A stretch of 64,000 nucleotides of DNA from Kitasatospora sp. GAS204B. Its GTDB lineage: Bacteria > Actinomycetota > Actinomycetes > Streptomycetales > Streptomycetaceae. Of the stretch, positions 9,712 through 18,500 are shown piece after piece. The stretch is from NCBI RefSeq assembly GCF_029892155.1, contig NZ_JARZAG010000011.1, forward strand, positions 124,001 to 188,000. The letters run 5' to 3'. The position numbers and the translations under genes are program-made. The notes under the pieces were generated by a model. That model saw nothing but the letters and a program-made list of their open reading frames with translations, searched no databases and had not been told where the DNA came from. Position 1 is the first letter of the stretch. Each line of letters opens with the position of its first letter.

Positions 9712-9738
9712 TGAGACATCCATGTCTCAGCTGAGACA
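9712..9738. promoter_or_regulatory. Overlapping palindromic operator for the TetR/efflux operon
   Basis: Two perfect palindromes share bases: TGAGACAT-CC-ATGTCTCA (9712-9729) and TGTCTCAGCTGAGACA (9723-9738). The shared half-site is TGAGACA/TGTCTCA, present three times. They lie 20-46 bp upstream of the TetR start codon, the usual place for an autoregulatory TetR operator. Binding is inferred, not shown. Confidence 0.8.
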
Positions 9739-9772
9739 AGTCGTGTGCGCGCGGCCGCGCTTCGGGGCAAGG

Positions 9773-9811
9773 AAAAAGCCGGTGGTGGCCCGCTTGGGGC
9801 CGCCACCGGCT
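9773..9811 (-). terminator. Rho-independent terminator downstream of the sepF-like gene
   Basis: Arms AGCCGGTGGTGGCCC (9777-9791) and GGGCCGCCACCGGCT (9797-9811) pair with one G-T position. On the minus strand the hairpin is followed by a five-T run (complement of 9773-9777). It lies about 70 bp past the sepF-like stop codon and separates that gene from the TetR/efflux operon. Confidence 0.85.
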
Positions 9812-9881
9812 CGCCTCACCGCCGACCGCTCGGGTCGGCGCTGCTCGCTCAGTTCAGCTCTGCTCGCTCAGGTCCGCGTGC

Positions 9882-10277
9882 TCAGCTCTGGTTGTAGAAC
9901 CCGCTGTCGTCCAACGGCCGGTCGATCACCATCACCTCGACCTCCGGCGGCGTCAGCAGGAACACCCGCCGGGCGATCCGCTCGATCCCGCCGCGGGTGC
10001 CGAAGACCAGGCCCGACGCGAAGTCGACCATCCGCTTGGCCTCGCCGTCGTCCATCTCGGTCACGTCCATGACCACCGGAGTACCGGCGCGGATGTGCTC
10101 GCCGACCGTGCGGGCGGATTCGAATCCGGTGGGCTTCACCGAAACGATCTTCGCCGGGTTCGGCAGCATCGGAACCGTGTCCGCGGTCGCCCACGGCTCT
10201 TCCTCGTACACCGCGGCTGGGTAGCTCCCGGACGGCATCAGCCACCCGTTGTGGTGCTCGTCGCGAAGTGCTCCCAT
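9882..10277 (-). CDS. SepF-like cell division protein (stand-alone paralogue)
   Basis: The 131-residue protein has a short variable N-terminus and a SepF (DUF552) domain from about residue 40, with VVMDVTEMDDGEAKRMVDFASG and GTRGGIERIARRVFLLTPPEVEV. SepF polymerises into rings and arcs and anchors FtsZ to the membrane. Canonical SepF is longer and sits in the division gene cluster near ftsZ; this copy is short and isolated, so it more likely matches the Streptomyces SepF-like proteins SflA/SflB that modulate SepF. That assignment is inference. ATG 10277 has a GGGAGG ribosome site just upstream. Confidence 0.85.
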   Translation of the reverse strand: MGALRDEHHNGWLMPSGSYPAAVYEEEPWATADTVPMLPNPAKIVSVKPTGFESARTVGEHIRAGTPVVMDVTEMDDGEAKRMVDFASGLVFGTRGGIERIARRVFLLTPPEVEVMVIDRPLDDSGFYNQS

Positions 10278-10572
10278 GCCGCGCCTCCCTGTCCTGTCCC
10301 CGTCTGGCTCCGGCCTGCTGACGCGTCGTCCACTCACCGGAGCTGTCCGAGTATCGCACTGATCACCGCTTCGGCGCCCGCCCTGGCACGCCGTTCGGGT
10401 TGTGGCGTGTGCCAGTGGCACAAGCCGTCCTCACCGAGAGGGGACGCCGCAGGTCGGCGGGTGGTTGCACGGTGCGCCCGGGATCATTCCGACCTCGTCC
10501 TCGACCGGCCGTTCGAGGCTGTCGAGTTGACGACTGGTCACATCTCGGTGACGCCGTCGGTGACCCTCGCGG

Positions 10573-11085
10573 CTACTCTCCGGTGACCCCGTCGACGCAT
10601 TCACGCAGCAGGTCCGCATGCCCGTTGTGCCGCGCGTACTCCTCGATCAGATGGACCTGGATCCAACGCAGCGTCACCTCTTCGCCACCGCGCCGCCGCT
10701 TGCCGACGGTCTCCAGTGGCAGCCCGCACACCGCCTGCTCGGCGAGTTCGATCTGCCGGCGCCAGGTGGCGAAGGCCTCGGCCGGGTCGGCCTGGTCCGC
10801 CCCGTTGAAGTCGAAGTCCGGGTCCTCGGCGGTGCCGTAGACCGCGGTGTCCTCGCCGCCGAGCAGGATGACCTGGTACCAGTAGGACTCCACCTCGGCG
10901 AGATGGCGGACCAGCCCGAGCAGGCTCAGCGTCGAAGGCGGCACCGAGCGCCGCTTGAGCTGCTCCTCGGTCAGGCCCGCCGTCTTCACCGCCAGCGTCT
11001 TGCGGTGGAAGTCGAGCCAGGCGGCGAGCATGGTGGCCTCGTCGGCGGCGTATGGCGGGTCGGTGCGCTCGGTCGCGTCGGTCAT
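10573..11085 (-). CDS. DinB-family (DUF664-like) protein
   Basis: The 170-residue protein matches the DinB/DUF664 four-helix fold: LVRHLAEVESYWYQVILLGG carries the first metal-ligand histidine, and VHLIEEYARHNGHADLLRE carries the C-terminal metal-binding histidines. These proteins often act as metal-dependent thiol S-transferases using mycothiol in actinomycetes, but many members have no assigned role. ATG 11085 has AGGA eight bases upstream; an ATG three codons earlier (11094) lies on that site and is less likely. It is a single gene. Confidence 0.85.
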   Translation of the reverse strand: MTDATERTDPPYAADEATMLAAWLDFHRKTLAVKTAGLTEEQLKRRSVPPSTLSLLGLVRHLAEVESYWYQVILLGGEDTAVYGTAEDPDFDFNGADQADPAEAFATWRRQIELAEQAVCGLPLETVGKRRRGGEEVTLRWIQVHLIEEYARHNGHADLLRECVDGVTGE

Positions 11086-11192
11086 GTGCGCCATCCTGGC
11101 GCAGCAGGGGACGGCGCCGCGAGTCGATTCTTCCGGACGTTAGGCTCTCGGCGGCAGCACAAAGCCGGGCCGGAACGCTTACGGAGGACCGC

Positions 11193-11938
11193 ATGTCACG
11201 ACCCGTCACCCTGGTCACCGGCGGCGGCCGGGGGATCGGCGCAGCCGTCTGCCGGCGGCTGGGCGCCGACGGTCACGACCTCGCGATCGGCTACCGCCGG
11301 GACACCGAGGCGGCCGAGAAGCTCGCCGAGGAGCTCCGGGCGGCGGGTGGTGCGGCGGTCGCGATCCGGCTCGACACCGCCGTCGAGGCGGAGGTGGAAC
11401 GGTTCTTCGACCGGGCCGCCGAGCAACTCGGGGCGGCCACCGGCCTGGTCAACAACGCCGGTGTGACCAGCCCGCGCGGGCCGCTCGCCGAGCTGCGCAC
11501 CGAGGACCTGCGCCGGGTGGTGGACGTCAACCTGGTCGGCTACCTGCTCTGCGCCCGCCGGGCCGCCCGCGACTGAGAGGGTCCGCCAGTAGGGGGCCGG
11601 CGATCGTCAACGTCTCCTCGGCGGCGGCCACCCTGGGCAGCCCGGGTGAGTACGTGCACTACGCGGCCACCAAGGCGGCCACCGACGCGCTGACCATTGG
11701 CCTGGCCAAGGAGCTCGGTCCGGCCGGGATCCGGGTCAACGCCGTCTCGCCCGGCACCATCGAGACCGAGATCCACCAGCTGTCGGGCGAGCCAGGACGC
11801 CCCGCCCGGGTCGGCCCCAGCGTCCCGCTGCGCCGGGCCGGGCGCCCCGAGGAGATCGCCGGCGCGGTCGCCTGGCTGCTCTCCCCGGACGCCTCCTACA
11901 CCTCGGGCGCGATCCTGCGGGTCGCCGGCGGGCAGTAG
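11193..11938 (+). pseudogene. SDR-family oxidoreductase gene interrupted by one frameshift
   Basis: The first part (11193-11576) encodes an SDR N-terminus: TGGGRGIG cofactor loop, LVNNAGV and VDVNLVGYLL, then ARRAARD and a stop. The chain resumes one frame over from about 11573 with LRGSASRGPAIVNVSSAAATLG, then HYAATKA (the catalytic YxxxK) and a complete C-terminus to 11938. Restoring one base between GAC and TG at 11573/11574 gives a continuous chain of about 248 residues with the whole catalytic tetrad (N, S, Y, K). Everything except that base looks intact, so this is either a recent pseudogene or a sequencing error. A ribosome site (GGAGG) precedes ATG 11193. Confidence 0.85.
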
Positions 11939-11945
11939 CGGCGCG

Positions 11946-12608
11946 TCAGGCGGCCGGCGCGGCCGCCGCACCACGGGCTCGGGCTCGCCAGGCGCCCGCC
12001 AGGCTGACCGCGCCGAGCAGCACGATCACCGCTCCCGACACCAGGAACGCGGGCGAACCCGGCGAGCCCGCCGAGGCGCCCGCGACCACGTAGGCCGCCG
12101 TGCCGGGCAGCACGCCCAGCGCGCTGCCCGCCAGGAACGGCCCCCAGCGGACGCCGGACAGGGCCGCGCTCAGGTTCACCGCCTGGAACGGGACGCCCGG
12201 CACCAGCCGCATCAGCAGCACCGTGCGGAAACCGTGCTCGGTCAGCCCGCGGTCCAGCGCCAGCAGCGCCCGGCCGCGCAGCAGTGGCCGCAGCGCCCGC
12301 CGGCCGAGGCCGCGCCCCAGGCCGAAGGCCAGCGCGGCGCCGGCCGTGGTGCCCAGCACCGCGACCGGCACGCCCCAGCGGGCGCCGAACAGCACGCCGG
12401 CCGCCACGCTCAGCGCGGGTTTGGGCAGGAAGGCCAGCGTGCCCAGCGCGAAGAGCAGGGTGAACGCGGGCGCCCGCCACACCCCGGGCACCGACAGCGC
12501 CAGCTGCCGCGGATCCCAGAACAGCACCGAGGCGGCGGCCGCCAGCAGGATCACCAGCAGCAGCGCCGCCCGGGCCCAAGGTGCGCGCAGCACGCCGCTC
12601 AGCTTCAT
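11946..12608 (-). CDS. DedA/TVP38 (VTT domain) family membrane protein
   Basis: The 220-residue integral membrane protein starts MKLSGVLRAPW and has about six hydrophobic segments. The core carries the family signatures FLPKPALSVAAGVLFGARWG and MRLVPGVPFQAVNLSAAL, matching the VTT (SNARE-associated) domain. Relatives act as lipid scramblases or undecaprenyl-phosphate flippases and influence envelope homeostasis; no specific role can be assigned here. It is convergent with the broken SDR gene and lies downstream of an MFS gene on the same strand with only a 14-bp gap, so the two may be cotranscribed. Confidence 0.87.
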   Translation of the reverse strand: MKLSGVLRAPWARAALLLVILLAAAASVLFWDPRQLALSVPGVWRAPAFTLLFALGTLAFLPKPALSVAAGVLFGARWGVPVAVLGTTAGAALAFGLGRGLGRRALRPLLRGRALLALDRGLTEHGFRTVLLMRLVPGVPFQAVNLSAALSGVRWGPFLAGSALGVLPGTAAYVVAGASAGSPGSPAFLVSGAVIVLLGAVSLAGAWRARARGAAAAPAA

Positions 12609-12622
12609 GCGGGGGAGTGTAG

Positions 12623-13837
12623 TCAGCCCGGCAGGCCGACCTCGGCGGGCGGCTCGGCCACCTCGCCGCGCCCGCCCCGCGCCGTGCGCAGCGCGCCCGC
12701 CGTCACCGTGAGCGCCGCCGCCAGCGCCGTCACCACCGCGAACGACACCCGCAGCGAGCTGCCCTGGGCGATCGTTCCGACGATCGCCGGTGCGATCAGC
12801 CCGGAGGTGTAGGTGACGGTCGCGACGCCCGCGATCGCCTGGCTCGGGTTCGGCCCGGCGTGCCCGGCGGCGGCGAAGGCCAGCGGTACCACCACCGCGA
12901 CCCCGATGCCGAGCAGCGCGAAGCCGGGGATCGCCACCGCCGGGCTGGTCGCGATCACCACCAGCACTCCGCCGCCCGCGGCGACCGCCCCGCCGAGCCG
13001 CACCCCGCGCACCGGCCCGAGCCGCCGCACCGCCAGGTCGCCCGCCAAGCGGGCCACCGCCATGGTGCCGGCGAACGCCGAGTACGCCACCGCCGCGGTG
13101 CCGGCCGCCGCGCCGGTGAGGTCGCGCAGGTAGACGCTCGACCAGTCGACGCCCGCGCCCTCGGCGAAGACCGCGCAGAAGCCGACCAGCCCGATCGCCA
13201 GCGCCGAGCGGGGCGGCAGCGCGAACCGGGGCGGCGCCTCGGCCTCCGGTTCCGGGCGCACGTCCAGCAGTCCGGCGCAGGCCAGCTGGCCGAGCAGCAG
13301 CAGCACCCCGGCCGCGAGCGCCAGGTGCAGCCGGGGGTCCAGCTGCTGACGGGCCGCCAGCGCGCCGAAGGTCGAGGCGAGCAGTCCACCCAGGCTCCAC
13401 ATCCCGTGCAGGCCGGACATGATCGACTTGCCCATCCGGCGCTCGACCTCGACCCCCTCGGCGTTCATCGCCACGTCCGCCATCCCCGAGGTGCCGCCGT
13501 AGACCAGCAGCGCCAGGCAGAGCCAGGGCAGCCCGGGAGCGAGGGCGGGCAGCGCGAGCGAGAGGCACCAGAGTGCCAGCAGCAGCCGGATCGCCGCGCG
13601 GGCGCCCAGCCGGTGGGTGATCCGCCCGGCCAGCGGCATCGCGAGCGAGGCGCCGAGGGCGGGCATCACCAGGGCCAGGCCGAGCTGGCCCGGGCTCAGG
13701 TGCAGCCGCTCCTGCAGGGCCGGGATCCGGGTGGCGAAGCTGCCGGTGACCGCGCCGTGGACGGCGAAGACCAGCGCGATGCTCAGCCGGGACCGGCCGA
13801 GCCCCTCGCGGCGCGGTGGGTGAGCGGGTGACGGCAT
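12623..13837 (-). CDS. MFS transporter (YbjJ/fucose-permease-like)
   Basis: The 404-residue protein has 12 predicted membrane segments and the N-terminal pattern VHGAVTGSFATRIPALQERLHLSPGQLGLAL typical of the YbjJ-like branch of MFS permeases. ATG 13837 is preceded by GGAGGA with a nine-base spacer. It is divergent from a ROK-family regulator, with palindromic sites in the shared intergenic region. ROK regulators usually sense sugars or sugar phosphates, so this pump probably moves a sugar-like or related small molecule. Substrate and direction are unknown. Confidence 0.88.
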   Translation of the reverse strand: MPSPAHPPRREGLGRSRLSIALVFAVHGAVTGSFATRIPALQERLHLSPGQLGLALVMPALGASLAMPLAGRITHRLGARAAIRLLLALWCLSLALPALAPGLPWLCLALLVYGGTSGMADVAMNAEGVEVERRMGKSIMSGLHGMWSLGGLLASTFGALAARQQLDPRLHLALAAGVLLLLGQLACAGLLDVRPEPEAEAPPRFALPPRSALAIGLVGFCAVFAEGAGVDWSSVYLRDLTGAAAGTAAVAYSAFAGTMAVARLAGDLAVRRLGPVRGVRLGGAVAAGGGVLVVIATSPAVAIPGFALLGIGVAVVVPLAFAAAGHAGPNPSQAIAGVATVTYTSGLIAPAIVGTIAQGSSLRVSFAVVTALAAALTVTAGALRTARGGRGEVAEPPAEVGLPG

Positions 13838-13893
13838 GGCGGAAGTCCTCCCTGTCGGGTGACTGATCGTCGGGCGTCTGGCCCCTGCGAGGC

Positions 13894-13921
13894 GATAAAT
13901 TATCAGGAAGGGACCCTGATA
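13894..13921. promoter_or_regulatory. Two adjacent inverted repeats in the ROK/MFS divergent promoter
   Basis: GATAAATTATC (13894-13904) is a perfect palindrome around one central base. It overlaps TATCAGG-N7-CCTGATA (13901-13907/13915-13921), a perfect 7-bp inverted repeat. This is the only AT-rich patch between the MFS gene and the ROK gene and probably holds both promoters and the regulator's binding site. Confidence 0.65.
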
Positions 13922-13981
13922 GATAGACTGAGTGCCTGGCGCGACCGAGCCCGGACCGCCGATCTGGAAGGATGTTCGGCC

Positions 13982-15190
13982 ATGACCACCGCGCGCACGG
14001 CCACTCCCAGCACCGCCCGTGCGATCAACGACCGGCTGGCCCTCGACCTGCTGCTCGGCCACGGACCGCTGACCGCCACCGAGCTGCGCGCCCTCACCGG
14101 ACTCTCCCGCCCCACCGTCGCCGACCTGCTGGAACGCCTGCAACGCGGCGGCCTGGTGGCCATCGTGGGGGAGCGCGGCGAGCAGCGCCGTGGGCCCAAC
14201 GCCCGCCTCTACGGGCTGCGCGCCGACCGCGCCCACCTGGCCGGCATCGACGTGCGCACGGTCGGCGTCACGCTCACTGTCGCCGACCTCACCGGGCGGA
14301 CGCTGGCCGGCGCCGCGCTGCCGGTCGACCCCGCCGACCCGGCCGGTCCGCCCCCCGGCTTCGCCGACCAGGTGCTGCGGACCCTGCTGGCCACCGCGCG
14401 CGAGGCCGGCGCCCGCGAGCTGCACACGGTGGCGGTCGGCGCGCCGGGCCTGGTCGACCCGGCCAGCGGGGCGCTGAGCACCACCTCGCGCCTGCACCAC
14501 TGGCACGCCGAGCTGGTCGCCACCCTGCGCGCCGGACTGAGCGGGCGGTTGCTGCTGGAGAACGAGGCCAACCTGGCGGGCATCGCAGAGCACCGGTTGG
14601 GCGCCGCCACCGATCGCGACACCTTCGTGCTGCTCTGGCTGGGGCACGGCACCGGTGCCGCGGTGGTGCTGGACGGCCGGCTGCGCCGGGGCTCCTCCGG
14701 CGGCACCGGCGAGATCGGGTTCCTGCCGGTGCCCGGCACCGGCTCGCTGCCCGGCATGCGCAGCTGCGACGGGGGCTTCCACAGCCTGGCCGGCAGCCCG
14801 GCGGTCTGCGCGCTGGCCCGCGCGCACGGCCTGCCGGTGGGTGACGGCACGGGCGGTGGGCCGCCCGCCGAGGCGGCGGTGCTCGCCGCGGTCGCGGCCG
14901 GGCCGGCCGGCGAGCCGTTCCTGGACGAGCTGGCCGACCGGGTCGTGCTCGGCGTCTCGGCGGTCAGCGTGATCCTCGACCCGGGCTGCGTGGTGCTGGG
15001 CGGCGAGGTCGGCCGGGCCGGCGGGGCCGCGCTGGCCGAGCGGGTGGCGGCCCGGCTCGCGCGGCTGTCACCGCTGCGCACCGAGGTCCGGGCCGGCACG
15101 GCCGGCGGCGGCGCCGTGCTCAGCGGGGCGGTGCTGACGGCCTCGGACGCGGTGCGGCGCGACCTGTTCGGCGGGCTCGACCTCGGCTGA
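13982..15190 (+). CDS. ROK-family transcriptional regulator
   Basis: The 402-residue protein has an N-terminal winged helix-turn-helix (residues about 15-75, LTGLSRPTVADLLERLQRGGLV) and a ROK sugar-kinase-like domain with LGHGTGAAVVLDGRLRRGSSGGTGEIG. In many ROK proteins a zinc-binding CxCGxxGC cluster follows; here the position reads RSCDGGFHSLAG, so the cysteine cluster is lost and sugar binding may be altered. The start is ATG 13982, 123 bases into the open frame, just before the helix-turn-helix; GGAAGGA lies upstream. It is divergent from the MFS gene and likely controls it. Confidence 0.9.
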   Translation: MTTARTATPSTARAINDRLALDLLLGHGPLTATELRALTGLSRPTVADLLERLQRGGLVAIVGERGEQRRGPNARLYGLRADRAHLAGIDVRTVGVTLTVADLTGRTLAGAALPVDPADPAGPPPGFADQVLRTLLATAREAGARELHTVAVGAPGLVDPASGALSTTSRLHHWHAELVATLRAGLSGRLLLENEANLAGIAEHRLGAATDRDTFVLLWLGHGTGAAVVLDGRLRRGSSGGTGEIGFLPVPGTGSLPGMRSCDGGFHSLAGSPAVCALARAHGLPVGDGTGGGPPAEAAVLAAVAAGPAGEPFLDELADRVVLGVSAVSVILDPGCVVLGGEVGRAGGAALAERVAARLARLSPLRTEVRAGTAGGGAVLSGAVLTASDAVRRDLFGGLDLG

Positions 15191-15513
15191 ACGGCGCTCG
15201 GTTCTCGGCTGGCCGGGGCCCCGCACTCCCAGGCTTTCCCGGGCCGCCGTTCAGGATCCGTCCGGCACCTGAACATCCGTTGCGGATCATGTGATCTTCA
15301 CTGTCCGTTTCATGAGGGTTTTATGAACAATCGGCTTGGTTGTCGGAGTTGCGCTGAGTGACCATCTACCCTCGGTTTCGGGATCAATGGGCCGGATGGG
15401 TCGTGTTATGCCGATCGACCAACCGTTCGCCGCTGCGCCGCGTCCCCACCTAGGCGGTCGGGGCTCGCTCCGTCTGCACCCGACCCGCAAATGTCCCGGC
15501 GAGAGCAAGGTTC
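15191..15513. other. 323-bp intergenic region upstream of the Pls-type synthetase
   Basis: There is no gene here. GTTCAGG/CCTGAAC arms (15249-15255/15268-15274) form a modest hairpin after the ROK gene. The segment 15285-15400 is unusually AT-rich for the window and holds the inverted repeat GATCA-TG-TGATC (15285-15296). This is the likely promoter and regulatory region of the synthetase. I could not fix a convincing -35/-10 pair. Confidence 0.5.
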
Positions 15514-18500
15514 ATGGAAGCAGTAGAAGATCGAGGCGCTCACCTGCGCCGATTCGGGGGCGAGCAGCTCGGGGGCGAGCAGCCGGGGTGGCAGGCCGGC
15601 GCGCTGTGGCCGGTCGCGCCCGCGGCTCCCGTCCGCACTCTGGTGGACATCCTGGAGGCCGCCGCGCACGCCTGTCCGCAGGCGCCGGCGCTGGATGCCG
15701 ACGGACAGGTTTTCGACTACCGAACGTTGCTGGCGGCCGTGGACGAGCTGGCCCGGCGCCTGGCCGCCGCCGGGATCGGGCGCGGCGACCGGGTCGGCGT
15801 GCGGGTCCCCTCCGGCACCGCCGACCTGTACCTCGCGATCCTCGCCGTGCTGCGGGTCGGCGCCGCCTACGTCCCGGTCGACTTCGACGACCCGGACGAG
15901 CGTGCCGAGCTGATCTGGACCGACGCCGGGGTCTGCGCGGTGGTCGGCGCCGGCCTGGCCGTGGCGTTCAGTGCCGTCGTGGCACCCGGCCGTCGCCCGG
16001 CCCGGCCCGGCCCGCAGGACGACGCCTGGATCATCTTCACCTCCGGCACCACCGGCCGCCCCAAGGGCGTCGCGGTCAGCCACCGGTCGGCCGCCGCGTT
16101 CGTCGACGCCGAAGCCGGGCTCTTCCTGCGCGGCAACGGGCTGCGCCCCGGCGACCGGGTCCTGGCCGGCCTCTCGGTCGCGTTCGACGCCTCATGCGAG
16201 GAGATGTGGCTCGCCTGGCGCCACGCCGCCTGCCTGGTCCCCGCGCCGCGCTCACTGGTCAAGGCCGGCACCGACCTGGGCCCCTGGCTGGTCGAGCGGC
16301 AGATCACCGTGGTCTCCACGGTGCCCACGCTGCTCGCGCTCTGGCCGGTGGAGTGCCTGGAGCGGGTGCGCCTGCTGATCGTCGGCGGTGAGGCCTGCCC
16401 GGCCGAGCTGGTCGACCGACTGGCCACCGGGCAGCGCGAGTTCTGGAACACCTACGGCCCCACCGAGACCACCGTGGTCGCCTGTGCCGCGCTGCTGACG
16501 CCCGGTCAGCCGGTGCGGATCGGGGCGCCGCTGGCCGGCTGGGAGATCGCCGTCGTCGACGGTCAGGGCAAGCCGGTCGCCTGGAACGAGACCGGCGAGC
16601 TGCTGATCGGCGGCGTCGGCACCGCCCGCTACCTGGACCCCGCGAAGGACGCCGAGAAGTTCCGCCCGCACGACTGGCTGCGCAGCCCCCGGGTCTACCG
16701 CAGCGGCGACCTGGTCCGGGCCGAGCCCGCGGGCCTGGTCTTCGTCGGCCGCGCCGACGAGCAGGTCAAGCTGGCGGGTCGCCGGGTCGAACTCGGCGAG
16801 ATCGACGCCGCGTTGCAGGCGCTGCCCGGCGTGCGGGCTGCTGCCGCGGCCGTGCGCAAGACGGCCGGGGGTGGCGAGGTGCTGGTCGGCTACCTGGTCC
16901 CCGAGCGCCGGGAGCTCGGCCTCGACACCGAGGCCGCCCGCGCGCTGCTGCTGGAGCGGCTGCCCCAGTCGCTGGTCCCGGTGCTCGCCCTGCTGGAGGA
17001 CCTGCCCACCCGCACCTCCGGCAAGGTCGACCGCAACGCGCTGCCCTGGCCGCTGGCCGGCGCGGCGGCCGACCGGGGCGCGGCGGTGGACCTGGACGGT
17101 ACCGCCGGCTGGCTGGCCGCGCGCTGGCGCGAGCTGCTAGGTCTGCCGGTCACCGGGCAGAGCGACTTCTTCGCGCTCGGCGGCACCAGCCTGGCCGCCG
17201 CCAAGCTGGTCTCGGTGCTGCGCGAACGCTGCCCCGGGGTCTCGGTCACCGACATCTACGGTCACCCGACGCTGCTCGGGCTGGCCGCCCGGCTGGACGA
17301 GCTGACCGGCGGTCCGGCACCGCACGCCGACCCCGCCGCGCACGTCGCGGCGCCGCAGGCCGCCACCGGCCTGGTCCGCCCGATGCGGCCGACGCCGCGC
17401 CGGGCCGGCCTGGTCCAGTTGCTGGTGCTCACCGTCGCCTACACCATCAGCGGCCTGCGCTGGGTGCTGGCGCTGGCCGCGCTGGACAACCTGACCCACC
17501 GGGTGCCCTGGGCCCCGCACGCCCCCTGGTGGTTGATCATCACCGGCTGGTTGGTGCTGTCCAGCGCCCCGGGCCGGCTGGTCCTCGGCTCGGCCGCGGC
17601 CCGGATGCTCACCGTCGGACTGAAGCCTGGCAGCTACCCGCGCGGCGGCTCGGTGCACCTGCGGCTGTGGACCGCCGAGCGGGCCGTCGCCGTGTTCAAC
17701 CTGGCCGCGCTGATCGGTACCCCGTGGGCCAGGCACTACGCCCGCGCGCTCGGCTGCCGGGTCGGCCGCGGTGCCGACCTGCACACCATGCCGCCGGTCA
17801 GCGGTCTGGGCCGGTTCGGCCCCGGCTGCTCGGTCGAGCCCGAGGCCGACGTGGCCGGCTGGTGGCTGGACGGCGATCAGCTGGAGCTGGGCCGGGTCGA
17901 GGTCGGCGCCGGCGCCCGGGTCGGCACCCGGGCGATGCTGATGCCCGGCGCCCGGCTGGGTGACGGCGCGGACCTGGCGCCCGGCTCCTGCCTGTTCGGC
18001 GAGCTGCCGGCCGGCGAGCGCTGGCACGGCTCCCCGGCCCGCCCGCTGGACGGTCCGGGCGTGGCCCGGGCCGGCGAGGGTTGGCCGGTCCCCGCGCACG
18101 GCCGCTCGCGCGGCTGGCACCTCGCCTACGCGCTGGCGCTGCCGCTGCTCAGCCTGCTACCGGTGCTCGCCGCCGCCCCCGCCCTCCTGGTGGTCTTCCA
18201 ACTGGTCGACCAGGACCGCTCGTTGAGCGCTGTGCTGGTCCAGCTGTTGACCGTCTCGCCGCTGGCCGCCCTCTTCTCGATGGTCTGCTACGCGGGTCTG
18301 CTGGTGCTGCTGGTCCGGCTGCTGAGCCGCCCGATCAAGCCCGGGTTCCATCCCGCGCACGGCAAGGCGGCCTGGTGCACCTGGGTGGTCAGCCGGCTGA
18401 TGGCCACCGCGCGCGGCACGCTCTTCCCGCTCTACGCGAGCCTGTTCACCCCGGTCTGGCTGCGGCTGCTCGGGGCCAGCGTCGGCCGCCGGGTGGAGGC

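Noticed and set aside
11946..13568. A 540-residue fusion of MFS sequence with the DedA/TVP38 protein
   Set aside because: The N-terminal half is the MFS gene in the wrong frame; ATG 12608 begins the membrane protein.
12623..14827. A 734-residue MFS protein with a long N-terminal extension
   Set aside because: The extension overlaps the ROK gene on the other strand and the ATG at 13837 has a strong GGAGGA ribosome site.
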